Positions 22,455 to 32,269 of a DNA stretch of 38,967 bases are shown piece by piece (position 1 is the first letter of the stretch; each line of letters begins with the position of its first letter). The stretch is from assembly GCA_003427395.1 (NCBI GenBank), contig BFEA01000559.1:408476-447442 (forward strand), read 5' to 3'. The notes under the pieces were generated by a model. That model was given only the letters and a program-made list of their open reading frames with translations. It was not told the origin of the DNA and did no database searches. The DNA is from Chara braunii (Eukaryota > Streptophyta > Charophyceae > Charales > Characeae). A program made the position numbers and the translations under genes.

Positions 22455-24283
22455 CTAAGTGTTTCCCGAGCTGGAGCTCGTAGAGGCCCTAGACTGAGAA
22501 GAAGGAAACCCACCCTTAGGAAGGATCTTCTGCGAGACCTTCGGGTTCTTACACTTAAACTGTGTATGGCCGTACTCGCCGCAGTTTATGCAAGCTCCCC
22601 GCTGCCAAGGGTCCCGCCACACATCTTGATCCAAGCCTACCTTGACCCGAGCAGCAATTTTGTTTGGGTTGGCGGCTTGCCCCTGACCTCTTTGCTGAAC
22701 GTCCTTGCTGAGGCCCGCTGCCTTAGTCTTCACTACCGCGGCGAGGTTGCTACCCTCAACACTTTACTCGTTGTCTAACTTTGTTCCCTCCACAAGCTCA
22801 GAAACATCATCGATCTCGGTTTGATTCCCATCGGAATCAACCATCATCAACCGACTACCCTTTTTCTTCCACTCTTGTGGAGTCTTCTTTCTTCCATCCG
22901 CAAAAGAGGTTTGAGCACCACCCAGTGTAGCCTCTATGGCCTTCTTGCTGAATGTCTCAAACGTGTGATACTCTTTGTGAGCCTCACTGGCTAACAAGTT
23001 CTTGATGTTTGTGGGAAGATATCTAAAAAACGTGGTCAACAAGACCTGTGGATTGTACTCCACTCCTGGGACGACAATCAGACGCTCTACGACTGTGGTC
23101 AATTCTTGCACCGACTTGTACTTTCTAGAGTCGAGCTTTAAAATCCCATCAGTGGCAATCTGTGCCTGCTGAGGGTTGTGCCAACAAGCCTCCACTAAGT
23201 CCATAAAGCTTTCCAGGGTATGGGTCTGTGCCCAATCACCCATGTTCCTGCCAAACCCCTTGGAAGCTACCAATCCATTTAGCCATCGAGCTGCTGAACC
23301 AAGTAGGATGCAGCAATAATCACCTCCTCTTCTACCAATGTCCTCTTTGCCCTCACCCAGACTGGAACCGTTCTCAACCACGTGTTGAGAGCCTCGTCCT
23401 TCTTGTCCCCTGAGAAGGTTAAAGGTGGTTTCAGAGGGGCCTTGGGATACCAAGGAAATTGCTGTCCCGCTGGCGAGACAGGTGGCGACTGTGGTGTAGC
23501 ACCAGCTGCTGGACCGGAAGATGAAGAATCAACAATCTGAGATAAGGCTGCTGCTGATGTACCACTTGGTTGTGGTCCGAACTGAGCGGCATAGGGGCTT
23601 GTCGTCGCTGAGAATGGCAGCGACGGCAAGACTGCTGGCCTGATTCCTAGTTTGTGCATAGAATTCAGGATCTGGTCCAAGGTGTCCTGGATTGTATCTA
23701 GTTTACCGTCCACGTATGCAAGCATGAACAGGATGCTCGCCTTCAGAATCTTTCCATTGTTGTCAAGGGTCGAGTCATCTAACTCCCCTAGCGCAGCCTT
23801 GTCTGTCTCCCTACCCTCTAGTCTGACACTCCTAATCTCTTTCTCTCTCTTAGTAGCCTGCCTAAGTTCCTTCTCTAGCCTCAAGCGGATCCTCTTGACT
23901 TGCTGGAGCTCCATCTGCTCCCGAGTGCGCGGAGGCGGCGAGCTGAACTGCGAGCCCACCATCTGACTATTGCCAGCCCCTGACGTACTGGAGGTGGACT
24001 GTGAACTGGTCGGCATGCCCAGCACTTGACCAGTTGAGTTTGCAGCAGAAGTTGCTACCGACGTTGCCATAGTTACAGCGCTAGCTGCTTCTGCTGCGTA
24101 CGCACATTCAGCCGTTGCTGCTGCTGCTCTCGCAGTCTCTAGATTGCGGGCCCTTGTCTCGGCCCTAAGCCTTCTTTCATCTCCTGGTAGTAGAACCTGG
24201 AACACAACAGGTATCCTAGCGGTGCCCTGTCGTGTCTGCCTCCTATCGTCGGATCTCTCCTCCCCAGTGTCTGATTCGCTCAT
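22455..24283 (-). pseudogene. gag of the Gypsy element with CCHC zinc knuckle, frameshifted
   Basis: Begins MSESDTGEERSDDRRQTRQG at 24283. An Ala-rich part and a charged, probable coiled-coil stretch (residues about 125-165) follow, then the capsid-like region with PLKPPLTFSGDK and LNTWLRTVPVW. The frame changes in the overlap 23279-23453 and goes on with DWAQTHTLESFMDLVEACWH to about 22764. After another break the nucleocapsid part has CINCGEYGHTQFKC (C-x2-C-x4-H-x4-C, 22551-22592). Gag forms the cytoplasmic particle and binds the element RNA. The order and size suit a Ty3/Gypsy Gag of about 600 residues. Confidence 0.85.
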
Positions 24284-25552
24284 GGGCTAGGCAGACACTG
24301 TCTGCACTAATGTTCTCTTTGGAACCTACCGCAGGGTGCGTCTAACCAGATCTAAAAAATAAATAATTAAATAAATGTCCGGCGAGTTACCTAGACTACT
24401 ATTCAAGTGGCATCAACAGAATCTACAGAAACTGTACACATTGTCCAAGTCTATCATGATTAGTTCCGCACAACAGATTCCATAAGAACTGACTATGGTA
24501 GAATACAGTCCTACTCTAGTCTGTCTGTTAGGTGTCAGCAGTCGGTCCACCAACTAATCAAAAATAAAACTTAGACTAATGTTAGCAGATGTATGCACAA
24601 TGGAAATGGTAATTGTGTTCAGTTGAGTTCACAATTGGAATCCCCTTCGCCTGTATCCAACGTACCTATGAGCATCATCAAGCTGCAGTGTCTAAGGTGT
24701 GCAACCACGGCCCACCCTTGTGCCCAAGATGTATGCTTATGACCAGCCTGCCCTTTATTTACCCTCGCGTGCAACGAGCCTTCGTCTGACTGATCTGGTT
24801 CATCAAGAGGCAATTTAAGGACAACCCTTGGAGTCCTCATGAATTCTTTAACGTCGCAATCAGGACGACGGTCACAGCCAGTGGACAGTTCAGACCCCAA
24901 CCGGAAATGTTTATAGATGGTCTGGGACCGTCTCAATAGGATTGGTCAGTCCACACACCCCTTCTATCAGTGCAGCAAAGAGCCGCAATGGACAAAGCAG
25001 CATGGCCTGCGTGTACTAATACCCATGGGTTGGCATGGTGACCATGACCCGTGCTTCGACCAGGGCCCTTCAGAGGCACCACCCTCTCCTGCCAGATGCG
25101 CCACCGGGAAGAATGTCGTCTCTCGAGATAGAGCGCACACGACTCCTCACCAAAGAGAGGACACTCAAGTTGGAGTCACTTCCTCACGGTAAGAAGAGAT
25201 TGAGAGGGTAGATAAGGAATGGGAACAACATACCTGGAGACAACTGCCCCCAACCACAGATTTCTCACCAATTGTGCCGACGTGCATTTCGATGACCGAT
25301 CAATAGCCTCAGGACCACCCACAACGCAATGAAGTGCCACCTCAGCCAAAATGCCACGTCAGCATACTCTCATCATCACACATACACCCGTTGTCGCCAC
25401 AGCTCCCACGCTGTCGCCACAGCCTTCCTGCGGCCGGCCTCTCCACCTAGGCCCCGCTAATCAACCGGCGGCAAAGTGTTCTCACTGCAAATGAAACATC
25501 GTCAGCACACCAAGACACAGCCGGTGCCAGGTAAGCGGCGATCATCAACCAA
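24284..25552 (-). other. leader of the Gypsy element between primer site and gag
   Basis: About 1.3 kb without recognisable protein. A 105-codon frame (24619-24936, minus strand) has no motif. gtcgccacagc recurs at about 25393 and 25413. Such long leaders commonly hold packaging signals, which I cannot see directly. Confidence 0.6.
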
Positions 25553-25563
25553 CTAGGATACCA
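25553..25563 (-). promoter_or_regulatory. primer-binding site, tRNA-iMet-like
   Basis: On the coding strand tggtatcctag starts three bases after the 5' LTR. The family consensus complementary to the 3' end of initiator tRNA-Met is TGGTATCAGAGC, so the first seven bases match and the rest is decayed. Confidence 0.6.
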
Positions 25564-25566
25564 AAT

Positions 25567-26494
25567 TGCAAGGAATATGAGTGTGCGCCATATACATAAA
25601 ACCAAGTTGTGAAATCACACAGTTGAGCAAGTAGTCGTGTCCCAAGCAGAATGTCCATCCATATAGAGCAATACAATGAAGTAATGAGCCAATGTCCAAG
25701 CCCGTAGGCCACACCAACACAATATCCAAAGTCGCTCTCTCTTGTCCGGCGCTCGGCGCCCAGCCCACTCTACCTGACTACAGACGGTTCACACAACAAC
25801 ATCACTTCGACTCTTGAAGATCAATGTACATGACTGCCAACACCATCGCCAACCTCTCTTCATGTACCAGGTATGTATCTCGTCACCCTCGATCAGACCT
25901 TGATTACCCCACACAGCGCCTCCTTCCTTGAAGACCACCCGACATCCGTTGTACTCCTTGGTGCCCTGCAGCCCGGCTATGGCTGCCAGCGCCCCACCTC
26001 ACCTCTCGCTCCCCGTCAGCGCCCTTGGCAGCAGCGCAACATCAAGCGAGAGCGCAGCAACACTTCCTCATTGCCAGCGCTGGCCAGAATGCTTGGCCTG
26101 GGCTGCTCTCTTCCTTTTGTGGAAGTGGCAGCCTCCTGGATGCTGCGTCTGGCCCTTCCAATAGCTTCCGGTTGGGCCTGTGCCCAGGCCCGAAACTTAC
26201 AGTTCAGGGCCTGGGCTCTTTTCAGTTGGGCACGGCCTGGGCGTTTAATGTATCTGCGCAGGGCCCCCAGGTAGATGCGTCGACAGTATTGCTTTTCCCA
26301 AAGCCGACAGCCTGCTTCTCAATGTCTCGACCCTGCTTTGTGTGTATGTGCCCAAGCGCAACTTTCGTGGCCTGGGCCAACTGCATGACGCAACTTAGTG
26401 AGGCTCGCGCGTTTCACTCAACCAACTGACGCGCTGGGATAGCTTGAATACCCACATATGGAAATGCCGAATATTGGCTTGTGACGAATATTCA
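25567..26494 (-). repeat. 5' LTR of the minus-strand Gypsy element
   Basis: About 928 bp, homologous to 17636-18660 from end to end with scattered substitutions and several deletions. On the coding strand it begins TGAATATTCG and ends CCTTGCA. The GC-rich middle (25960-26300) is where most length differences lie. Confidence 0.88.
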
Positions 26495-27153
26495 GAAAAC
26501 CTCCCTGCCAGCTCAGTAAGTCGGATTTGGTGCGAAGTATGGCAACGCCCATGTTAGGGCCTAATTCCAGCACAGACCACATTCTAAAAAGAAAAAATAT
26601 AGGGTGGTGTATCTTTACACCTTCGACCGGACGATTCCAAGCATTGTCACACTAGCACCACCTTAAATATATCTGTCGGCATTTGTAGCCAGACCTGTAT
26701 GTGCCTGGCCACAATTCCATCCAGACATAAGTTTGTAAGTGTATGCCCTGGATGAAACAGCTTCACCTAATTGACCCGACATCTGCAAACACTGAGAGTT
26801 GACCCGACATTTGCGAACACTGAGATTCGATCCCTAGACCAATGCCTGAACATTGTACGAGATTCGATCCCTAGACCTATGTCTGAGCCCTGTACATCTA
26901 CGCCGTGACTGTGTGAGATCTGAACCCGCAACCTGTCCTGTTTCATAGGTTATCCCGAGGTTAGTACCTCACTCTGTTACCGGTTGTCCTAGGAAGGTCT
27001 GTTCTAGAAGTCTCTACTTGAGTCTACTGAGGGCCTAGAGTCAGTTTATGGGTTTGTAGGCTTTAGAAGGGTGTAGGTCCCTGTAGGTTGCTCCAGTCAG
27101 CAAGTATCAGTGAAGGGAAGGTTCTGGCCACGCGGTATGCAGAAGGGTCCAGA

Positions 27154-27316
27154 ACACGCGTTTTGGGCCATGCAGTCCACGCGTTTTGGCCCAGACGGCT
27201 CACGTGTTTTGAGCCTACCAGGTCTACAAGGCGTGGAAGATTCTCGACCCGGGCCCCACGCGATAAGGGGCCGGGCCAGGCCATGTGTTTTGGTCCTGGC
27301 CCATGCGTTTTGGCCC
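27154..27316 (+). promoter_or_regulatory. five-fold ACGCGTTTTGGCC-like motif in the LTR
   Basis: ca(c/t)g(c/t)gttttg followed by g/a and a cc occurs at 27154, 27178, 27200, 27281 and 27301, all in one orientation and ending about 25 bases before the TATA-like box. The layout suggests U3 enhancer repeats. Confidence 0.6.
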
Positions 27317-27342
27317 AAGGCCCAGCCACCTCGGAAGAAGTA

Positions 27343-27350
27343 AAAATATA
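27343..27350 (+). promoter_or_regulatory. TATA-like box of the second element's LTR
   Basis: aaaatata followed by gagg, downstream of the motif array and about 455 bases before the LTR end. The position is reasonable for a Gypsy LTR promoter. Confidence 0.45.
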
Positions 27351-27807
27351 GAGGCAGCGGCCAGCCATTCCTTCATTCCTCTAGGAGCCATGCGGAAGCG
27401 CTGCCTTGGTGACTAGTGCGTGGAGCATCGCGGCTGCCCATAGCTGAAGTGGGCAGTGAGGAAGACGACGACCATAACTGGCCAAGAGGAAGACGATGAC
27501 AGCCATAGCTTGGAGGAGGAAAACGACGGTGGCCATAGCCGCCCAGCTGTTGTCACAGACAGTGTGTACGGAGTCTGTGTCTGTGTAGCGTGGACATTCA
27601 GGGTAGATCCTCGTACATGTGTGCATGAGGGAGAGAGGCTGGTGGTGGAGACAATGTTCGACAACCATAGCCGCAAGTTGTACAGCTGACTTGAGCAAAG
27701 TGTTAAGTGTAAGTTTGTTGTTGATTCTGAGTTGAAAGAGTTTGGTTCTACCATCAGTTCGCGTGCATGCATGTTGAAAGCAAGTTCGAAGTGTAGTCTG
27801 ATTTCAT

Positions 27808-27819
27808 TGGTATCGGAGC
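27808..27819 (+). promoter_or_regulatory. primer-binding site, tRNA-iMet
   Basis: tggtatcggagc differs from the family consensus TGGTATCAGAGC at one base and starts one base after the LTR end. Confidence 0.85.
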
Positions 27820-28786
27820 TGGTACCTGTTGTCCACGACAACACGTTGAAGAAGGAAACGCGCCATAGCCGTAGTGGGCGGCAGCCATAGAGAGAGAGAG
27901 AGGCCGCAGTGGGCGGCAGCCATAGCTGCCAAGCTCGAAGAAAAAGACCAACGAGAGAAGAGGAAGAAGTGACCCAGAGAGAAAGGAGGAAAATGATGAA
28001 GAGGGATGTGAAGTAGCCATAGCCAATGTGAAGGAAGGAAGGGGGAGGCGAAGGAGAAGGTTGACCACCATAGGTAGGAGGGGTGACCCGGGGAGTTGAC
28101 CAGCATTGATCAAAGTTTGACCAACATTGACGGGCATTGACCGAAGGTTGACAAAGATCGTTGACGAAGATTGATTGAGCATTGACAAAGACCTTTGACT
28201 GGAGTGTTGATTAGGAGCATTCACGAGAGGGTTGACCAAGCTGGTGCAAGAAGACGAGCGGTATTATCTCTCCAAGCCTTGGCCTAGCCCTTACCCTGTG
28301 GATGTGCACCCTCACCTTGGTACTTGCCGACGTCAGGTCTGTCAGAGTCAATCATACCTCCCTGTCACTTTTGTCCACGTCGATAGGACTTAGTGGATGT
28401 GGTCGTGGAGCTGCGAGGCCAAACGGGACTTTGTGAGGCTAAAGGCCGCGTCTGACCACCGACACGTCCTGGGGACAAGACCCCTAAGGACCTGTAATGC
28501 CCGACGGGCTGCTCAGTGTGGCATGGCAGGCCCGAACTTCGAGTTGTGGGTTGTGCATCTAGCTGTCTAAGTCTTGAGAGGACTCGGTTGATCATGTGGT
28601 CTTATCTGCGATGTTAAAGAGTTATGGGGGATCTCCTTAAATGCCTCCTGATGAGCCAGTGAGTCCTGTAGTGACAACCTAGAACAGACACAAGTAGTGG
28701 ATATGAAGTTCTTTAGACGTGAGCTCAAACTTGTAGGTCTATGCGTTGAGGAGCGGAATTGTCTGTAATTGTGCACTTGTACCATC
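27820..28786 (+). other. leader of the second Gypsy element, with TTGAC cluster
   Basis: No protein motif. gtgggcggcagccatag recurs at about 27877 and 27908 around a short GA tract. Nine TTGAC pentamers lie in one orientation between 28096 and 28236. The 19-mer cccttaccctgtggatgtg at 28288-28306 reappears after the adapter at 31416. Confidence 0.6.
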
Positions 28787-30745
28787 ATGATCACCAATCA
28801 GGGAACTAGTACCGCCCCGTACAGTCAGGCTCAGGAAGAGAAAGCTAAAAGAAAGGATGGAGAAGAAGGAATTGATTAAGCAAGCGAAGATGGTAGCCGT
28901 GCAAGAGGAACAGGAGGCGAAGTAGTAGATGGAGGCAGAGATGGAAAGGTGGACGAAGGAGCAGGAGGAGAACATGGCAGCAATAGAGGCAGAAATTGAG
29001 GAAGAAGTGGGACTCAAAGAAGAAGAGTTGCTGGAGAGAAGAAGGGCCGAGGCGAACGTCCTCAAAGGAGGTAGACAGGAAGATTGAAGAGTGGGTAGCA
29101 CACATTGAGTTGGGGGAAGCGACAAGAAGAGAGTTGGAGGCATAAAGGGACCCTTTGCGGAGAAGAGCGAAGGAGGAGGAACAACAGTTGGCGTTTGTCC
29201 CAAGAGAGAGTTAGACGTCTAGAAGCGGCAGAACGGACAGAAAGAGATTTAAAAGTGGCAAAGACCAAGATCGGGAAGATCAGGGAAGAAATTGAGATAG
29301 CAACTAAGTTAGACACCCTGACACATAGTGTAGAAGCCTTACTGAACGCGCAGTGTCAGCAGATGCAGCACCTTTGCAGTCATGATATCAAGTTTGAAGC
29401 GATGCGCGTAGGATTCAAAGATTTGGCATGTGATATGATGAAGTACATGGTGGACCACGTCCACCATGCGATCAGTAAGACTAAAAAATTTTGCATGGGC
29501 ACCATTGAGGGAGCCTGCCCCACGTTGCGAGATATTCCTTGAGCTCCTCAGGGAAATGGAAGGAGAGAACTTCGACAATTGGGAGGCCAACGTTCAGTCC
29601 TATTTGTATTTACAGGCTGCTGCGCGAGAAGACCAGGTTTTAGTGGTCTTCCAGGCAATGAAAGAAGAGGCGGCTAGCTTGCTAGGTCGCTTGCACGGGC
29701 TGCAAACTGTGACAATGACATGATCAAATATTCACGACTTCCTCCCCTCCATGAGTTCCTTAAAGCACTCAGGGAACGGTTGTTAAGCGTCACGTAGGGG
29801 TTTAAGGTCTCTGATAAATTACAGATGATCCATACATGTCAGTGGAAGAGTGTGCATGCGCTCAAATCCGCTATGGATGAGTTGCTCGTTGTGCCTATGC
29901 ATGGAGTAACTGATTCCCAACTACTCCCAACTTTTTTATCACGCCTTGCCCGAGCCTTGGCAAGGGCACTTCTTTGAGAAAAAGCAACAGCCAGGGATGA
30001 CTTGTGATGTTCTCAGTAGGGAGGTTGTTGCATTACTTAAGCATCACCAATTACTGCGTTGTGGCATAAAGATCTAACAAAAGGAAGAAAGTGGAACGGA
30101 CACACCATCTCTGGCCAGGCCAAGGCCAAGGATAGTCTAATTCTAACAATGGAAGAGGGTGGTGCAGAGGAATGTCCTTACTCAGACATTGAGTGGGAAC
30201 TCGAGGAGGACAGTAGTGTAGATACGGGGAGAACCTACTTTGCGGTCATTGCCGGAGGGACGCCGCGAGGAGGAGGACGAGGGCTTGGCCAAAATGGTCG
30301 GGACCCTAGTGGTCGAGGGTCCTGGCTAGGGGGTTGGCGGTAATGGGAGAGGTAAAGTGGGAGGAAGGGGTCAAGGTCCCCCGTCTAGCCGCCTTCGTCA
30401 GAGTCGGTCACCTCCCAAACAGGGATGGTGGCACCGAGGTCGGCTCGAGGGACGACCTTGGGAAGATTTGGGAATCAAGCAGAGTGTGCGGGAGGGTCGT
30501 ATAAATAGGTCTGAGTGTGCATTTTGCGGGGACCCAGGCCACATAATTGAACTTTGTCCCAAGTATAGTAGTCGTGCTGCTTCTGGGGCGACAAAAGACA
30601 ATTGTCGGTTGGGGTGGCAACTGCCCTTACCTAAACTATGTGGATCTGAGCGTGCGCGAAAGGTAGAGTCTCCCACTCCACATATATCCATGGCAGAGGT
30701 TGTTGGCCAGTGTCTAGTAAGTTGTCCAAAGACTGCTTGTGTCTG
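28787..30745 (+). pseudogene. gag of the second Gypsy element with CCHC zinc knuckle, decayed
   Basis: Probable start MITNQGTSTAPYSQAQEEK at 28787. A frameshift near 28855 leads to a Glu/Lys/Arg-rich coiled-coil part (ERVRRLEAAERTERDLKVAK, 29200s), with in-frame stops at about 28929 and 29150. The capsid-like part follows (DNWEANVQSYLYLQAAAR, 29570s; VSDKLQMIHTCQW, 29800s). The nucleocapsid part has CAFCGDPGHIIELC (C-x2-C-x4-H-x4-C, 30516-30557). It has at least five breaks. It would form the element's particle if intact. Long coiled-coil N-termini differ from the other element's Ala-rich Gag. Confidence 0.8.
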
Positions 30746-30818
30746 AGTCTCTCTAGACTCTTCCTTCATAGGCGAGAGAAGGTTAACAACAGTCGTATTT
30801 TTCATCACCACTTCAGGA

Positions 30819-30999
30819 CACCCTTCACCACTTTTGGATGCAACCTGCCTAAACAGGTGGTTTTCAGGGTCTTCGGACCTTTCACCACTTCAGGACCATT
30901 CAGGTTTGAACATCTTGAATGGTCCTGAAGTGGTGAAAGCTCCGAAGACCCTGAAAACCACCTATTTAGGCAGGCTGCATCCAGAAGTGGTGAAGGGTG
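30819..30999. repeat. near-perfect inverted repeat, 84-bp arms, 13-bp loop
   Basis: Arms 30819-30902 and 30916-30999 pair at 80 of 84 positions (one further G-U in RNA). Transcription in either direction would give a long hairpin. The arm begins cacccttcaccactt and carries the phrase gtggttttcagggtcttcgg. More direct partial copies of the arm follow at about 31000-31045 and 31080-31170, so the unit has been amplified. It sits between the gag and protease remnants of the second element. Confidence 0.9.
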
Positions 31000-31186
31000 G
31001 TTTTCATGGTCTTCGAACCTTTCACCACTTCAGGACCATTCACGATTTTCAGACTGCCCAAAACACTCACTTGACCACTTCAGGACACCCTTCACCACTT
31101 CAAGATGCAGCCTGCCTAAACATGTGGTTTCAAGGTCTTCGGAACTTTCACCACTTCACGACCATTTAGGATTTTCAGACTGCCGA

Positions 31187-31378
31187 AAACTCTCACTTCA
31201 GAATTTTCATTCCTGAATTTTCAGCTACCCGACAACTGCTTGTGTCATAGGCTTAGCTCAAGAGTTGAAGGAGAGAAGGTAAGTCTGGCCGAAGATGATC
31301 CGCACAAACTCTCACTTCAGAATTTTCATTCCTGAATTTTCAGCTACCGGATAGCCGCTTGTGTCATAGGCTTAGCTC
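31187..31378. repeat. direct duplication, two 73-bp copies 119 bp apart
   Basis: aaactctcacttcagaattt begins at 31187 and 31306. The copies run to cttagctc (31259 and 31378) with about five differences. After the first copy comes agagttgaaggagagaagg; after the second the adapter intervenes before the same phrase appears at 31429. Confidence 0.85.
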
Positions 31379-31415
31379 TGTCTCTTATACACATCTAGAT
31401 GTGTATAAGAGACAG
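31378..31415. other. artificial sequence: Nextera mate-pair junction adapter
   Basis: The 19-base Tn5 mosaic-end read CTGTCTCTTATACACATCT is followed directly by its reverse complement, giving the 38-bp junction adapter used in Illumina Nextera mate-pair libraries. This is not genomic DNA. Its translation contains the peptide SYTHLDVYKRQ, a known marker of this contamination in protein databases. The following 19 bases (31416-31434) probably belong to the same chimeric read. Confidence 0.97.
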
Positions 31416-31434
31416 CCCTTACCCTGTGGATGTG

Positions 31435-32010
31435 AAGAGTTGAAGGAGAGAAGGCAAGCCTGGGCCAAGATGAAGAAAGATGGAAAAGGACAACTAATCC
31501 TCGCAGACATAGAGATCTTTAGAGCTAGAGTAGGAGCCTTCATAGCTAGCGGGGCCACCAGAACGTATCAAAGTCATTGGTTTATCATAGAGATGATTAG
31601 GGGGCAAAAAAAATTCCCATGGTGGGACAGGGGGGGTGTACAAGGCCAAAGTATATTAGTCGCAAAGCGATGAAAAAGCTAAAGCTCAATCTGAAAGTCC
31701 AACGACTGAGTGAACCTGTAGTCAGCACCCTTGCAGACAACAGTAGGATGCGAGTCGAGGAATACGTTGAAGGCGTCTACGCATATTTCCACCTAGAGAA
31801 GGAAGGCAATGTAGAGGTCCTTCACTTGACTCTTCTCATAGAGGAGAATCTCCCGTTCGATATAGTTTTAGGGACAGATTTGGAAGAGGCAGCAGGAGCC
31901 ACATTGCACCTTAGAGAACACGTGTGCAGGCTCCCTAGTCCGTGTGGTGAAGTCGAGCAAGTCCGCCTGTACCATGAGTCTGGGGTAAATAATCCCCTCG
32001 CACATTGCTG
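31435..32010 (+). pseudogene. protease region of the second Gypsy element
   Basis: A frameshift near 31610-31680 separates an upstream part from VQRLSEPVVSTLADNSRMRV and EEYVEGVYAYFHLEKE, then NLPFDIVLGTDLEEA. These match the flap and the ILGxDWL-type end of Gypsy proteases, and closely parallel the neighbour's RPVASTLANKEHMTVEDYL and LPFDMLLGM blocks. The DTG-type active site itself is not found; it should lie near 31600, close to the assembly artefact. The frame stays open to about 32200. Confidence 0.65.
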
Positions 32011-32269
32011 CCTTATTGCTCCCGCATTCACCAGACTTGCGCGAAAGGAGCCGCTTGAAGAGCAGTTGTTCATAGCCTACGTTAGACCAGTGTCTGATAA
32101 ACCCAAGGAGGAAGAGAAGATCCATCCTACTATTGCCAGTCTCCTACTATTGCCATTCTGCAGTAAGAGTACGAAGAATTGTTTGAAGCATCTTCAGTAG
32201 TGGTGCCCATATTGATCCAACATCGCATATAGATAGAGCCTGGCAGTAAAACGCCCAAAGGGGCAGTCT

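Larger units (their letters stand above)
17636..26494 (-). mobile_element. Ty3/Gypsy chromovirus-like LTR retrotransposon, degenerate
   Basis: About 8.9 kb, read on the minus strand. Order: 5' LTR (25567-26494), primer-binding site (25553-25563), leader, gag with CCHC knuckle, protease, reverse transcriptase, RNase H, integrase, chromodomain-like tail, polypurine-like tract, 3' LTR (17636-18660). RT-RNase H-integrase order defines Ty3/Gypsy, and the chromodomain-like end suggests the chromovirus branch. Several frameshifts, in-frame stops and a substituted integrase catalytic residue make it non-functional. No matching 5-bp target duplication flanks it (tgttt on the left, gaaaa on the right). 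The LTRs differ by many substitutions and some indels, so the insertion is old, or the ends come from different copies. Confidence 0.9.
26552..27806 (+). repeat. probable 5' LTR of the second Gypsy element
   Basis: The right end is well placed: gatttca, with the expected CA, directly precedes the primer-binding site. The left end is a guess at tgttagggcc (26552), a common LTR start, because no partner LTR is in the window. It holds two gattcgatccctagacc units (about 26824 and 26861), a five-fold motif and a TATA-like box (listed separately). The transcription start would follow at about 27370-27400. Confidence 0.45.

Noticed and set aside
28096-28236. TTGAC cluster as a CRISPR or bacterial -35 series
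   Set aside because: Spacing is irregular, the context is a eukaryotic retrotransposon, and -10 partners are lacking.
31359-31673. Frame containing SYTHLDVYKRQ
   Set aside because: Created by the adapter sequence; not a protein.
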